From NCBI RefSeq assembly GCF_000743945.1, contig NZ_CP009238.1, forward strand, positions 620,001-684,000: a stretch of 64,000 bases of DNA, given 5' to 3'. A program made the position numbers and the translations under genes. A model generated the notes under the pieces. It was not told where the DNA came from. It saw nothing but the letters and a program-made list of their open reading frames with translations, and searched no databases. The stretch comes from Basilea psittacipulmonis DSM 24701 (GTDB lineage Bacteria > Pseudomonadota > Gammaproteobacteria > Burkholderiales > Burkholderiaceae_B). Within the stretch, counting starts at the first letter, position 1, and the number at the start of each line of letters is the position of its first letter. Shown here piece after piece: positions 1-7,878 of the stretch.

Positions 1-71
1 TTGAAGCATTTTATATCAAAAGATAAGCTTAATGTTTAGTAATGAACAATATTTTTTAGATAGGAGTCAAA

Positions 72-425
72 ATGTTAGATTGGAAAGGCTATAAAACAAA
101 ATTGACGAAACGTTTAGGAATTTTTGCTCGTTTATCTCCCGATACGATGAAAGGTTACCAAACTTTATCACAAGCGAATGCTGATGGCGTGTTGGATACC
201 AAAACGCGCGAATTGATTGCTTTAGCCTGTGCGGTGACAACACGTTGTGATGGGTGTATTGATGTGCATACACAAGCAGCTATTCAGGCAGGATGTAGTG
301 AAGAAGAAATTGCAGCAGCTTTAGGTGTTGCGGTTGCCATGAATGCAGGAGCCGCCATGGTGTACTCTGCACGTGTGATGGATGCTTATGCACAGCTCAA
401 ACCATCTGATCAAACTGAGGTGTAA
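72..425 (+). CDS. AhpD/carboxymuconolactone decarboxylase-like protein
   Basis: A 117-residue single-domain protein of the CMD/AhpD family. The family signature is visible around residues 47-65: an ELIALA helix followed by CDGC and, three residues later, a histidine (CxxCxxxH). In this family that motif is a redox-active alkylhydroperoxidase-type centre, so a peroxide- or thiol-linked role is likely; the substrate cannot be read from sequence. There is no signal peptide, so it should be cytoplasmic. A GGAG ribosome site sits just before the ATG. The downstream rhodanese gene begins two bases after this stop, so the two are co-transcribed and may form a small sulfur/redox unit. Confidence 0.85.
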   Translation: MLDWKGYKTKLTKRLGIFARLSPDTMKGYQTLSQANADGVLDTKTRELIALACAVTTRCDGCIDVHTQAAIQAGCSEEEIAAALGVAVAMNAGAAMVYSARVMDAYAQLKPSDQTEV

Positions 426-427
426 AG

Positions 428-745
428 ATGAAAGCATGGTTGTTTAGTGGCTTGTTATTGATGGCAGCTCCAGCTTGGTCAAAGACGATATGGATTGATG
501 TGCGTACGGCACAAGAATATCAAACTGGACATATTGTGAATGCAGCCAACATGCCTTATCAAGATATTGTGACATTAGCTCAAGAAGCGGGTTTGGATAA
601 GGCTGATCGAATTTTGTTGTATTGTCGTAGTGGTCGCCGTTCAGAGCTGGCCCAAATCGCTTTACAACAAGCAGGTTACACGCACGTGCAGAATTTAGGC
701 GGTTTTCAAGATTTAGTGAAAACAGGTGCTGTCAAAGTTGAGTAA
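428..745 (+). CDS. periplasmic single-domain rhodanese (PspE-like)
   Basis: A 105-residue protein with a short signal peptide (about residues 1-18, hydrophobic, ending A-W-S) followed by one rhodanese fold. The start of the domain reads IDVRTAQEY and the active-site loop is CRSGRRS at about residues 66-72, with the catalytic persulfide cysteine present. Single-domain exported rhodaneses such as PspE transfer sulfane sulfur to thiols in the periplasm. It follows the AhpD-like gene by two bases, so it is the second gene of a two-gene unit. Substrate specificity is not evident. Confidence 0.87.
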   Translation: MKAWLFSGLLLMAAPAWSKTIWIDVRTAQEYQTGHIVNAANMPYQDIVTLAQEAGLDKADRILLYCRSGRRSELAQIALQQAGYTHVQNLGGFQDLVKTGAVKVE

Positions 746-798
746 TAGGGCGATTTGAACTAGTGATAATAAGAAGATACGGTAATAAGTATCTTCTT

Positions 799-1482
799 TT
801 ATGATTCAACCATTTTTTTGCTTTCAGCTAACCACTCAAAAACCTCTTCATCGCTGAGCTGATCATCTAATGTTAGACTGACCCAATGTTTTTTGTTCAT
901 GTGATAACTGGGGTAAACGCCCGCTTGTTTAAAGCATTTTGGAATTAAATCGGGATTGACTTTTACATTCAACACATCCACTTTTTGTGAACGATCGTGG
1001 ATAGGCGTTGCTTTGGCGGTAAAGTCCAGTTGTTCATAAGTAATTGTCATCAGCAAGCCGTACCATTTTTGATTCACAGGCGAACGAAAAGCGACAAATT
1101 CAGGATACTTTTTAAAAGGGTGATCGGGAGCGGGAAGTTTAGCGGTAATACGCTGTGACTGTAAGGAAGTGCCGTATTGCTCGGTAAAACAGTGTTCTGC
1201 TATTTTTTTCAAAATCTCACTATAGGCTTGGCGAATCTCTGCAACAAAGGCCCCGACTTGCTGAGGTAAACGAAAATTAATGTATTCCGTTTGCATCTCG
1301 GTATCCCATACTTTCCCTGTTAAAACGCCGTTGGGATCGATTTGAATAATCGCTTCGAACGGATGCTTCATCAACTGTTCACGATACTCATAGATTCCTT
1401 GATGCAACTTAAATCCAAAAGGAATCAAACTTTGCCAATTAACGCGTTTGTGCGTGAAAAATTCCTGTTCAAATGTTTGCAT
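799..1482 (-). CDS. MmcQ/YjbR-domain protein with an N-terminal extension
   Basis: The C-terminal half matches the MmcQ/YjbR fold: an F-R-S-P...KWYGLL strand, then NVKVNPDLIPK, and the typical end HMNKKHWVSLTLDD. The first ~110 residues are an extra domain that I do not recognise. The function of YjbR proteins is poorly known; a DNA-binding role has been proposed from the fold. I start at the internal ATG at 1482 (MQTFEQEF), which has a weak GAGAA upstream; an upstream ATG at 1542 would add 20 residues but lacks a ribosome site. The gene is convergent with the rhodanese unit. Confidence 0.72.
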   Translation of the reverse strand: MQTFEQEFFTHKRVNWQSLIPFGFKLHQGIYEYREQLMKHPFEAIIQIDPNGVLTGKVWDTEMQTEYINFRLPQQVGAFVAEIRQAYSEILKKIAEHCFTEQYGTSLQSQRITAKLPAPDHPFKKYPEFVAFRSPVNQKWYGLLMTITYEQLDFTAKATPIHDRSQKVDVLNVKVNPDLIPKCFKQAGVYPSYHMNKKHWVSLTLDDQLSDEEVFEWLAESKKMVES

Positions 1483-1619
1483 AATCGTTCTCGATATTAT
1501 GGGTATCCCCATTTTATTACTAATTTGTAATTTCATGTGCATGATAAATGATATGAGAAAATGGTGTTTGACAGGGTTTCTGGAGAGGATAGAGTGACGT
1601 TTTAGAGCGTTTGGATGAG

Positions 1620-1820
1620 GCGTACAGATTAGGGAGTGTTGTTAGAAGTAGGGATGTGCTACAAAAACATTATCGACGATTAAAAGAAGCATTGCCAGAA
1701 GAGGGATCAATACGATGTTTGGAAGTAACTGAAAAACAATACGCTCAAATGCAGTGTTTATTAGGTGAAGTGCCCGTTAAAGAAGAAAAAATCAATGCTA
1801 AACAACTTTTGGTGTTTTGA
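1620..1820 (+). pseudogene. cas2: 3' relic of a second cas2 gene
   Basis: The reading frame here aligns with the C-terminal two thirds of the intact Cas2 encoded at 54090-54416. Shared stretches include LQKH, then [19 protein letters not shown], and the closing K-Q-LL-F. About 65 codons remain; the N-terminal beta strand with the catalytic aspartate is missing and no start codon or ribosome site is present. It stops at the same position as the intact gene. No CRISPR repeat, cas1 or cas9 is seen nearby, so this is an isolated fragment left from another CRISPR locus or from a rearrangement. The 267 bases after it hold nothing I recognise. Confidence 0.82.
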
Positions 1821-2087
1821 GGGATGAATCGTTTGAGAAGATGGGGGTTTTAGGTGATTTGGATAGTTGATGATATGAGGGTGCATGCTAGGATTTTTTT
1901 AGGGGACGAGGGAAGATGAAAAATAGGTTGATAGAGAATGTTATGCAGACGAGTTTGCTAAAACGGTAATCATTTTCTGTATTCATGTTTAAATGAGTAA
2001 GTATTCAAAGCGTTGAATGATAAAATGGAAAGTTTTATCTTTATCTACACTAGATACGGATGCATCTTATAAAAAGAGTGGATTTTA

Positions 2088-3079
2088 ATGCCAACACGTT
2101 TATTTATATGTCATACCCCGCTGCAAGCACTTATTGCAAAGCATTTGATTGAAGCCAATCCTCATTATGAGACAGATCTATTAATGTTTTGTTATCCACT
2201 GGCAAATCGTACAAAATTCCAAGAATATTTTGATAAGTTGAAACCTTTGTGTCGGCAGCATCATTTCTTTGTTACGCCTAATAAAGAGCTGAAGCCGAGT
2301 CGATATTTATCAAGTGTACTTAAAAATTTCCGTTCTCGATACGATGTGGTATTAGTGGCTAGCATTGACAATATTCATGTTCAGTATCCACTGAGTAAAA
2401 TTAAGTTTAAACGTTTAGAGACGTTCGATGATGGTACGATTAATTTAGTTTCAAAAAGCTGTTTTTATGAACCTAAATTATTGATAAATAGTTTGAGAAA
2501 TTTGCGTCAAGGTGTTCGTTATCAAACTCAGGATCTGCGTAACTTATCTCAATGTCATCATACATTGTTTCCAGATTTGCCCAATATTACGCCACGAACT
2601 CAGGCTATCGAGTTATGGCCAACTTCAGAAGAAAGTCAGTCAGATCAAAGTGAGCGATCCGCAGTGACTAAATCATTGTTTTTGGGACAGCCTATTTTCA
2701 AAAACAATACACTTGATTTGCGTTTAGCGGAATTTGTGATGAATAGTTTAAAAATAAATCATTATTTTCCGCATCATTCTTTGTTACTACCCCCCCCATA
2801 TCATTGAAAAATATAGATATTATTCAAACACCTTTGATATTTGAAGATTGGTTGTTGCAAGAACTTAAAACTAATCCGACTACTCAATACGAGATTTTTA
2901 CGTTTACTAGTACCGCCGCGATTAATGTACATCGTTTTCCTCATACTAAAATCTACAGCCTTCAACTGAACCACTCCCTATTTCGAGAGCCAATGTATGA
3001 GGAACTTTATCGACTTTTAAAACAACTGAATATTCCGATACAAATGCTGGATGTGCCCGGTGACTTAATGCCATCGTGA
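2088..3079 (+). pseudogene. GT52 family glycosyltransferase (sialyltransferase type), out of frame at a C8 tract
   Basis: The first frame (2088-2807) begins with LFICHTPLQALIA, the N-terminal signature of glycosyltransferase family 52, which includes Neisseria Lst and Haemophilus lipooligosaccharide sialyltransferases. It ends soon after a run of eight C (2790-2797). The next frame continues without interruption through IIQTPLIFEDW, the second conserved GT52 block, to 3079. Adding one C (or removing two) would join both parts into one protein of about 330 residues, a normal length for the family. This is the usual design of a phase-variable surface-sugar gene, here in the OFF state. Family assignment is recognition by motif; donor and acceptor sugars are unknown. 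Confidence 0.8.
2790..2797 (+). repeat. C8 homopolymer inside the GT52 gene
   Basis: Eight consecutive C residues lie where the two parts of the glycosyltransferase reading frame meet. Slipped-strand changes in length would switch the full-length protein on (C9 or C6) or off (C7, C8). Confidence 0.9.
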
Positions 3080-3494
3080 ACGATGGACAAAAGTGTATCT
3101 GCCTTGTTGCTATTGAAGAGGGTGGGTTACTGCCTCTTATGTTTGTATGAAAAGTGCTGTGACTTAAATGATTTTTTGTCTCATTGAAATGTCTTCTTTT
3201 TTATAAGAATGGTTTTTGTTTTTAAAGAGTGCGAGGTTTTATATTGGGTCAATGATGAGGCTATTGAGAACTTAGGAAGTAAAATTAATACACAAATGTT
3301 GCTTTTTATTACTGAATGGATGTAAAAATTGTTGAAAAATATAAAAAAAATAATAGTCGCTTGCTATTCTTTGTTAAATAGGGAACAATAGAGTTTTTTT
3401 ATCATTTGACACTATTTATTCATATCTTTATTGTCCTAATAATCATCACTAACAATAAATCTAATATTATCAAATAGTGTATTCAAGGAAAGAC
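3080..3494. other. intergenic DNA, AT-rich
   Basis: 415 bases without a supported gene between the glycosyltransferase and the helicase. The last ~150 bases are strongly AT-rich and probably contain the helicase promoter, but I could not assign clear -35/-10 boxes. No structured RNA, repeat or terminator is evident. Confidence 0.5.
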
Positions 3495-5186
3495 ATGACA
3501 TCATTTGAAAGCATGGGGCTGCCAGAAGCCTTATTAAATAATTTAAAACACATAAAATTTACTCAGCCAACTCCTATTCAAGCACAAGCTATTCCCTTGG
3601 TATTGGCAGGGCATGACGTACTCGGTTCGGCACAAACAGGAACAGGAAAAACAGGTGCTTTTGGTATTCCTTTGGTTAGTTATGTCATGAAACGACCAAC
3701 AGGAACGGCATTGGTTCTAACACCCACTCGCGAATTGGCTTTGCAAGTTCATGATGAGTTAAAAAAGTTTTTGGGTAAAAAAATTAAGATCGCGACCGCA
3801 TTATTAATCGGTGGAGAATCGATGCCCAAACAGATTTCGCAGTTAAAACGGCAAGCCAGAGTTATTGTGGGTACGCCTGGACGTGTCAATGATCACATTA
3901 AACGCGGTAGTTTGAAGTTGTTTGATACACAATATTTGGTGTTAGATGAAACAGACAGAATGCTGGATATGGGCTTTGTTCCTCAGATTGATGAGATTAT
4001 TCAACACTTGCCTAAACATCAAACTTTATTGTTTTCAGCGACATTTCCTAAATCGATTTTGGAATTATCAAAAAAATATTTAAACCAACCAAAAGAAATT
4101 GCCGTCGATCCAGTCTCCTCCGTGGCAAAGAAAATTGAACAAGAAAATCGTTTCATCAGTAGTGGTGCAAAATTTGACACGTTGTTGGATGAGTTGGCCA
4201 ATCGTGAGGGGAGTATGATCATTTTTACACGTACGAAAAACGGGGCGGATAGAATGGCTCAACGTCTTTTTAGAGAGGGTTATAAGGCGTTTGCATTACA
4301 TGGTGATTTGCCTCAAAGTAAACGACAACGTGTGGTGGAAAACTATCGTAAAGGAAAATTTCCGATTTTGGTGGCTACTGATATTGCTGCAAGAGGATTG
4401 GATATTTCTCATGTCAATCACGTGATTAACTATGATTTACCGCAATGTCCAGAAGACTATGTGCATCGTATTGGACGTACGGCAAGGGCTGGAGCTAATG
4501 GTTTTGCACTGAATTTGATTACACCTACGGATGAAAAGAAATGGGCGATGATTGAGCGTTTGCTTAATCCTGAACAGCACTCAAAATCCATTAAAACATC
4601 CAAAGGCCGACATGCAGGTACACAGCCTAAAGAAAACGCAAGAAAAAATAAAACTGATGTGAAGAAAAAAACATCGAAAACGGTTGAGAAAGCCACTAAG
4701 ACTCACGATGCTGCGGTTGCTAAAGTGAAGCAGGGTTTTGAGTTGAAAACGGTTGAGAAAGCTGCTAAGACTCACGATGCCGCGGTCGCTAAAGTGAAGC
4801 AGGGCTTTGAGTTGAAAACGGTTAAAACAAGCAAAAAGAATATTAAAGCTGTTAAAACCGAGCATTCAAAAACATCTCATAAAAAATTAGAGGGTGTCAA
4901 AGCAAAAAATAAACGCGTTTCTACTCTCAAAGAGGTAAACACAACCGCCAAAGTGCTTAAAACACAGGATAAGAAAACGAAAAAAATAAATAAAAATACC
5001 TTACCTGCTTTGTTTCAATATCGCACAAGTGAGGTTGAAGATGTCAGTACTTCTACAGTGTCTAGAAAACGTCAGCATAAAGGTTTTGATTTTGATGTCG
5101 ATGCATTGCCTCCAAAACGATCGTCAAAAGTTAAAGAAAATGCACTATTGCTGATGCAGAAACGTTCAAAGAAAAAAAGAAAGTGA
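3495..5186 (+). CDS. RhlE-type DEAD-box RNA helicase with lysine-rich tail
   Basis: Residues 1-360 form a two-domain DEAD-box helicase. Seen in order: the Q motif with TPIQAQAIP, motif I AQTGTGKT, PTRELALQ, TPGR, motif II written DETD instead of DEAD, SAT, and motif VI HRIGRTARAG. The final ~200 residues are a basic low-complexity tail containing a 23-residue unit repeated twice, which probably binds RNA. Such helicases act in ribosome assembly, RNA decay and cold adaptation. I use the ATG at 3495, which has AAGGA at proper spacing; an upstream GTG at 3477 has none. The DETD change is unusual, since the third position of this motif is normally alanine. Confidence 0.9.
   Translation: MTSFESMGLPEALLNNLKHIKFTQPTPIQAQAIPLVLAGHDVLGSAQTGTGKTGAFGIPLVSYVMKRPTGTALVLTPTRELALQVHDELKKFLGKKIKIATALLIGGESMPKQISQLKRQARVIVGTPGRVNDHIKRGSLKLFDTQYLVLDETDRMLDMGFVPQIDEIIQHLPKHQTLLFSATFPKSILELSKKYLNQPKEIAVDPVSSVAKKIEQENRFISSGAKFDTLLDELANREGSMIIFTRTKNGADRMAQRLFREGYKAFALHGDLPQSKRQRVVENYRKGKFPILVATDIAARGLDISHVNHVINYDLPQCPEDYVHRIGRTARAGANGFALNLITPTDEKKWAMIERLLNPEQHSKSIKTSKGRHAGTQPKENARKNKTDVKKKTSKTVEKATKTHDAAVAKVKQGFELKTVEKAAKTHDAAVAKVKQGFELKTVKTSKKNIKAVKTEHSKTSHKKLEGVKAKNKRVSTLKEVNTTAKVLKTQDKKTKKINKNTLPALFQYRTSEVEDVSTSTVSRKRQHKGFDFDVDALPPKRSSKVKENALLLMQKRSKKKRK
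4677..4814 (+). repeat. two in-frame 69-bp direct repeats in the helicase tail
   Basis: Two nearly identical 69-bp units (4677-4745 and 4746-4814) encode a 23-residue module containing THDAAVAKVKQGFEL. A third partial copy begins at 4815. Because 69 is divisible by three, copy number changes would alter the length of the basic tail without shifting the frame. Confidence 0.9.
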
Positions 5187-5297
5187 ACGATTTAATAAGA
5201 ATGAAATGAGTGGTTTTTACAACACTCTAGCCTTAAAAAAGCAGTAGGTGTTGACAAGTGCTTAATAAAGGTTCATAATAACAGTCTTTAAGCGATT

Positions 5298-5373
5298 GGG
5301 CTGGTAGCTCAGTTGGTAGAGCAGCGGACTTTTAATCCGTTGGTCCCGGGTTCGAGTCCCGGCCAGCCCACCA
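5298..5373 (+). tRNA. tRNA-Lys (anticodon TTT)
   Basis: A full cloverleaf: acceptor stem GGGCTGG pairing with CCAGCCC, D-arm AGCTCAGTTGGTAGAGC, anticodon loop CTTTTAA with TTT at its centre, T-arm CCGGGTTCGAGTCCCGG, and an encoded CCA end. It borders the accessory ATPase/Toprim/IS segment, a common location for islands, but I found no second copy of its 3' end inside the window. Confidence 0.97.
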
Positions 5374-5445
5374 CAATATTTTAGAACCCTGTATTTTTAA
5401 ACAGCTATAAATTTAATAAGTGTTTGAAAATACAGGTTTTTTCAT

Positions 5446-5464
5446 CCCCCCCCCCCAAAAAAAA
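5446..5464 (+). repeat. C11-A8 homopolymer tract
   Basis: Eleven C followed directly by eight A, between tRNA-Lys and the 3' end of the Toprim gene. It is not inside a gene or next to a visible promoter, so any role is unclear; its length is also a place where assemblies err. Confidence 0.85.
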
Positions 5465-5554
5465 CTTGATTTGCTGTTTTTTTATCCAGTAAAATCGTAT
5501 TTTTTAAAAAAAAGTTTTCACGAAGTTTTCACGAAATTCCGCTGTCACAAAAAA

Positions 5555-6082
5555 TTAGGATATTATTTTCTTCCTTTTTAGATGGTTGTGTGTAACTTGG
5601 TAAGTTTTGTATTCTTTAAGTTCTGGAATTAATTGACCCGTCCACAAAAGCTCTCGATTAAATCCATGATCGTTTAACTTTTTAATGGACTTTCCTCCTG
5701 TTGATATAAATTTATTTTTAAATTCTGATAAAGAGACTGCTCCAAATACGTCACATAATTTTTGAGCAGACTTAATATGACGGCAACATCTAATCAGTTC
5801 TTCTTCGAAATTTTCAGTCTGTTGCATTAAACCTGCAAGTAGCTTCATCTCTTTGAGTAACTGCAGGTTTTTACACATTGTTTCTATTTTTCGTGGATCC
5901 AATGAATCTACATCAAATACGACAAATGTGTTACTTTTGTTGTATTTGGCTATATGTTTTTTCAGATTTTCTTGCCATAAATTTAATATGACAATTTTGC
6001 CAGGTACTTCTAGTATTTCTGATAAAAATACTTCTTCAGTTTCTCCCTCAACGATAAATAATTGTTTACGATGGCGACTCAT
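5555..6082 (-). CDS. small Toprim-fold protein (OLD/RloB-like), partner of the AAA15 ATPase
   Basis: A 175-residue protein. Residues 7-20 read QLFIVEGETEEVFL and residues 52-62 TFVVFDVDSLD; a glutamate in a VEGxTE loop followed by a DxD strand is the metal-binding signature of Toprim nucleases such as OLD, AriB and RloB. The start at 6082 has an AGGT ribosome site; an upstream in-frame ATG would read into the insertion sequence. Before the IS1634-like element arrived, the start lay 16 bases after the ATPase stop codon, so the two formed an operon. ATPase-Toprim pairs are known anti-phage modules (OLD/Gabija, PARIS, RloA-RloB). Exact family is uncertain and expression is probably reduced by the insertion. 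Confidence 0.62.
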   Translation of the reverse strand: MSRHRKQLFIVEGETEEVFLSEILEVPGKIVILNLWQENLKKHIAKYNKSNTFVVFDVDSLDPRKIETMCKNLQLLKEMKLLAGLMQQTENFEEELIRCCRHIKSAQKLCDVFGAVSLSEFKNKFISTGGKSIKKLNDHGFNRELLWTGQLIPELKEYKTYQVTHNHLKRKKIIS

Positions 6083-6246
6083 TAATACCTCACTATCTAA
6101 CTTAAATTCCCGTAATTCTATACCATACTTCAGTATCAAAAAGATTTTTTGTTATGAATATTAACAAAAAATCTTTTATTTTTTTTATTTAGTATGGTAC
6201 AATATATAATAAATTGTAACTTCAATATCTACCATACAGAATAAAG

Positions 6247-7812
6247 ATGATTAAGCAACTGTACCCATTACCTGATGTTGGTTTAAGAAAGCAAAAAACG
6301 AAAAGTGGCATATACCTCTATAAACGAGGAAAGTGTTATCGAGATGAGAATAAAAAAGTTAAAAGAACGAATGACACGTTGATTGGGAAGTTAGATGAGG
6401 AAACAGGGTTTCTCATTCCCAATAAAAATTATTTTGTTATTTTTGATAAGCCAATGCCTAAGACACACAAACTATCTAACGAGTATTCGACGGGATATGT
6501 GAGTTGTTATATGAACATTTTTCGTCAACTTGGGATTAGCGATATTCTTTTAAATATATTTGGAGACGAGGCCGAATTAATTAGTCATCTGGCTGGTTAT
6601 ATGGTGCCTGAAGGCAATGTTATGGAGGGGTTTAAGGACTGGGCACAAGACCATAGAATACCTGAGAGATTTCAAAAAAATTCACAAAGGTTAAGTGAAT
6701 TTTTTGAAGGTATTATGCCTGTCGACATTGAGGAGTTTAAAAACAAGTGGTCAAACTCTAAATGTTTTAATTCAGCGTTTTACGCTTATGATGTGACCAG
6801 CATTTCATCTTACAGTGAGAATATTGATGAGCTAGAACTGGGGTATAACCGAGATAAGGAGCTGTTAAGGCAGATTAATCTCTCTGTTTTATTAGATCGT
6901 AATGTTCATTTACCATTACTGTATGATTGGTATTCAGGCAGTCTGAATGATAAAACCTACCTGCCTTATGCGATTGAAATGATGCAGGATACTATTGATA
7001 AAAAAATCAGTTTGGTGATGGATCAAGGGTTTCATCGAAGCGAGACATTTAAAGATCTTGAACGTAGAGGCATTGAGTTTCTGACACTTTTACCGTCGAA
7101 TTTAAAAACGTATGATGATTTAATCGATAAGTGTAACGCCATAGGTTTTAAGCACGTCGATAGACTCAGTAACCCACAAAAAAGAGCGAAAACGCTTGAT
7201 ATCACGCTTCAAGGGTTAAAGTTAAAAGCTCATGTGATTAAGGATCAGGATTTATTCAATCAGCAACTGGTTAGTTTTTATAACGACCTAGATAGAAAGG
7301 AACAGGAATTAAAGCTACTACAAAAAACCAAGAAACTCGTTAGACCAGGATTGACGGCATTATTTAACGTCACACAGTCTAAAGACCTCGATCTGGCGTA
7401 TGAGCCCAATAATGAAGCCATTGATCTAGCGATAAGTCGATTAGGATTTATTGTTCTCATTACCAATCATCCATCATTGGATGCGGAAACGGCATTACAC
7501 GTGTATCGAAAAAAGGGGCTTATCGAAAAAGCGTTTGATAATTTAAAAAATGGTCTAGACTTTAGTCGATTACGTGTTCACTCAGGCGATAGAGTGGAAG
7601 GTAAGTTATTTATAGGGTTTATTGCATTAATCCTTAGAATGCACATGATTCATTGCTTATCGAGTCATGAATTAACTAAAAATATAGGATTGAAAAGAAG
7701 TATTAAGGAGCTGAAAAAGATTAACACCTATAAAGGAAAACTGAGATCGACCACCGCTCCACTAACCAAAATGCAGAAAAATATTTTAACAGCGTTAAAT
7801 ATTACTTTATAA
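6247..7812 (+). CDS. IS1634-family DDE transposase
   Basis: A 521-residue transposase. The N-terminus is typical of the IS1634 branch of the IS4-like DDE elements. Candidate catalytic aspartates are in AYDVTSIS (about residue 181) and LVMDQGF (about residue 259). The C-terminal block YRKKGLIEKAFDNLKN holds the Y-(2)-R-(3)-E-(6)-K signature of IS4-related enzymes. The frame is uninterrupted, so it may be active. It lies inside well-defined terminal repeats and reads against the flanking ATPase and Toprim genes. Confidence 0.92.
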   Translation: MIKQLYPLPDVGLRKQKTKSGIYLYKRGKCYRDENKKVKRTNDTLIGKLDEETGFLIPNKNYFVIFDKPMPKTHKLSNEYSTGYVSCYMNIFRQLGISDILLNIFGDEAELISHLAGYMVPEGNVMEGFKDWAQDHRIPERFQKNSQRLSEFFEGIMPVDIEEFKNKWSNSKCFNSAFYAYDVTSISSYSENIDELELGYNRDKELLRQINLSVLLDRNVHLPLLYDWYSGSLNDKTYLPYAIEMMQDTIDKKISLVMDQGFHRSETFKDLERRGIEFLTLLPSNLKTYDDLIDKCNAIGFKHVDRLSNPQKRAKTLDITLQGLKLKAHVIKDQDLFNQQLVSFYNDLDRKEQELKLLQKTKKLVRPGLTALFNVTQSKDLDLAYEPNNEAIDLAISRLGFIVLITNHPSLDAETALHVYRKKGLIEKAFDNLKNGLDFSRLRVHSGDRVEGKLFIGFIALILRMHMIHCLSSHELTKNIGLKRSIKELKKINTYKGKLRSTTAPLTKMQKNILTALNITL

Positions 7813-7816
7813 AAAG

Positions 7817-7846
7817 CAATCCCACCAACTTTAGTTGGTGGGATTG
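7817..7846. terminator. strong bidirectional hairpin at the IS right end
   Basis: A perfect 13-bp stem, CAATCCCACCAAC with GTTGGTGGGATTG, around a 4-base loop. On the minus strand it is followed by CTTTTTAT, so it also works as a terminator for transcripts entering from the ATPase gene. Confidence 0.85.
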
Positions 7847-7878
7847 TTGTGAGGTATAAAAAAGCGGGAATTTAAGAT

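Larger units (their letters stand above)
6101..7876 (+). mobile_element. IS1634-like insertion sequence, 1776 bp, with terminal inverted repeats and 6-bp target duplication
   Basis: The left end begins CTTAAATTCCCG and continues to TATACC; the reverse complement of the right end begins with the same 12 bases and also reaches TATACC, giving a 24-bp inverted repeat with four mismatches. Direct repeats ATCTAA flank the element at 6095-6100 and 7877-7882, as expected for a transposition target duplication. It contains one intact transposase gene and a strong hairpin at its right end. The element sits between an ATPase stop codon and the Toprim start codon, in the opposite orientation to both. The intact ends and transposase suggest a recent insertion. 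Confidence 0.88.

Noticed and set aside
1821..2087. Remnant CRISPR repeats near the cas2 relic
   Set aside because: No sequence resembling the 36-bp repeat or any regular repeat was seen.
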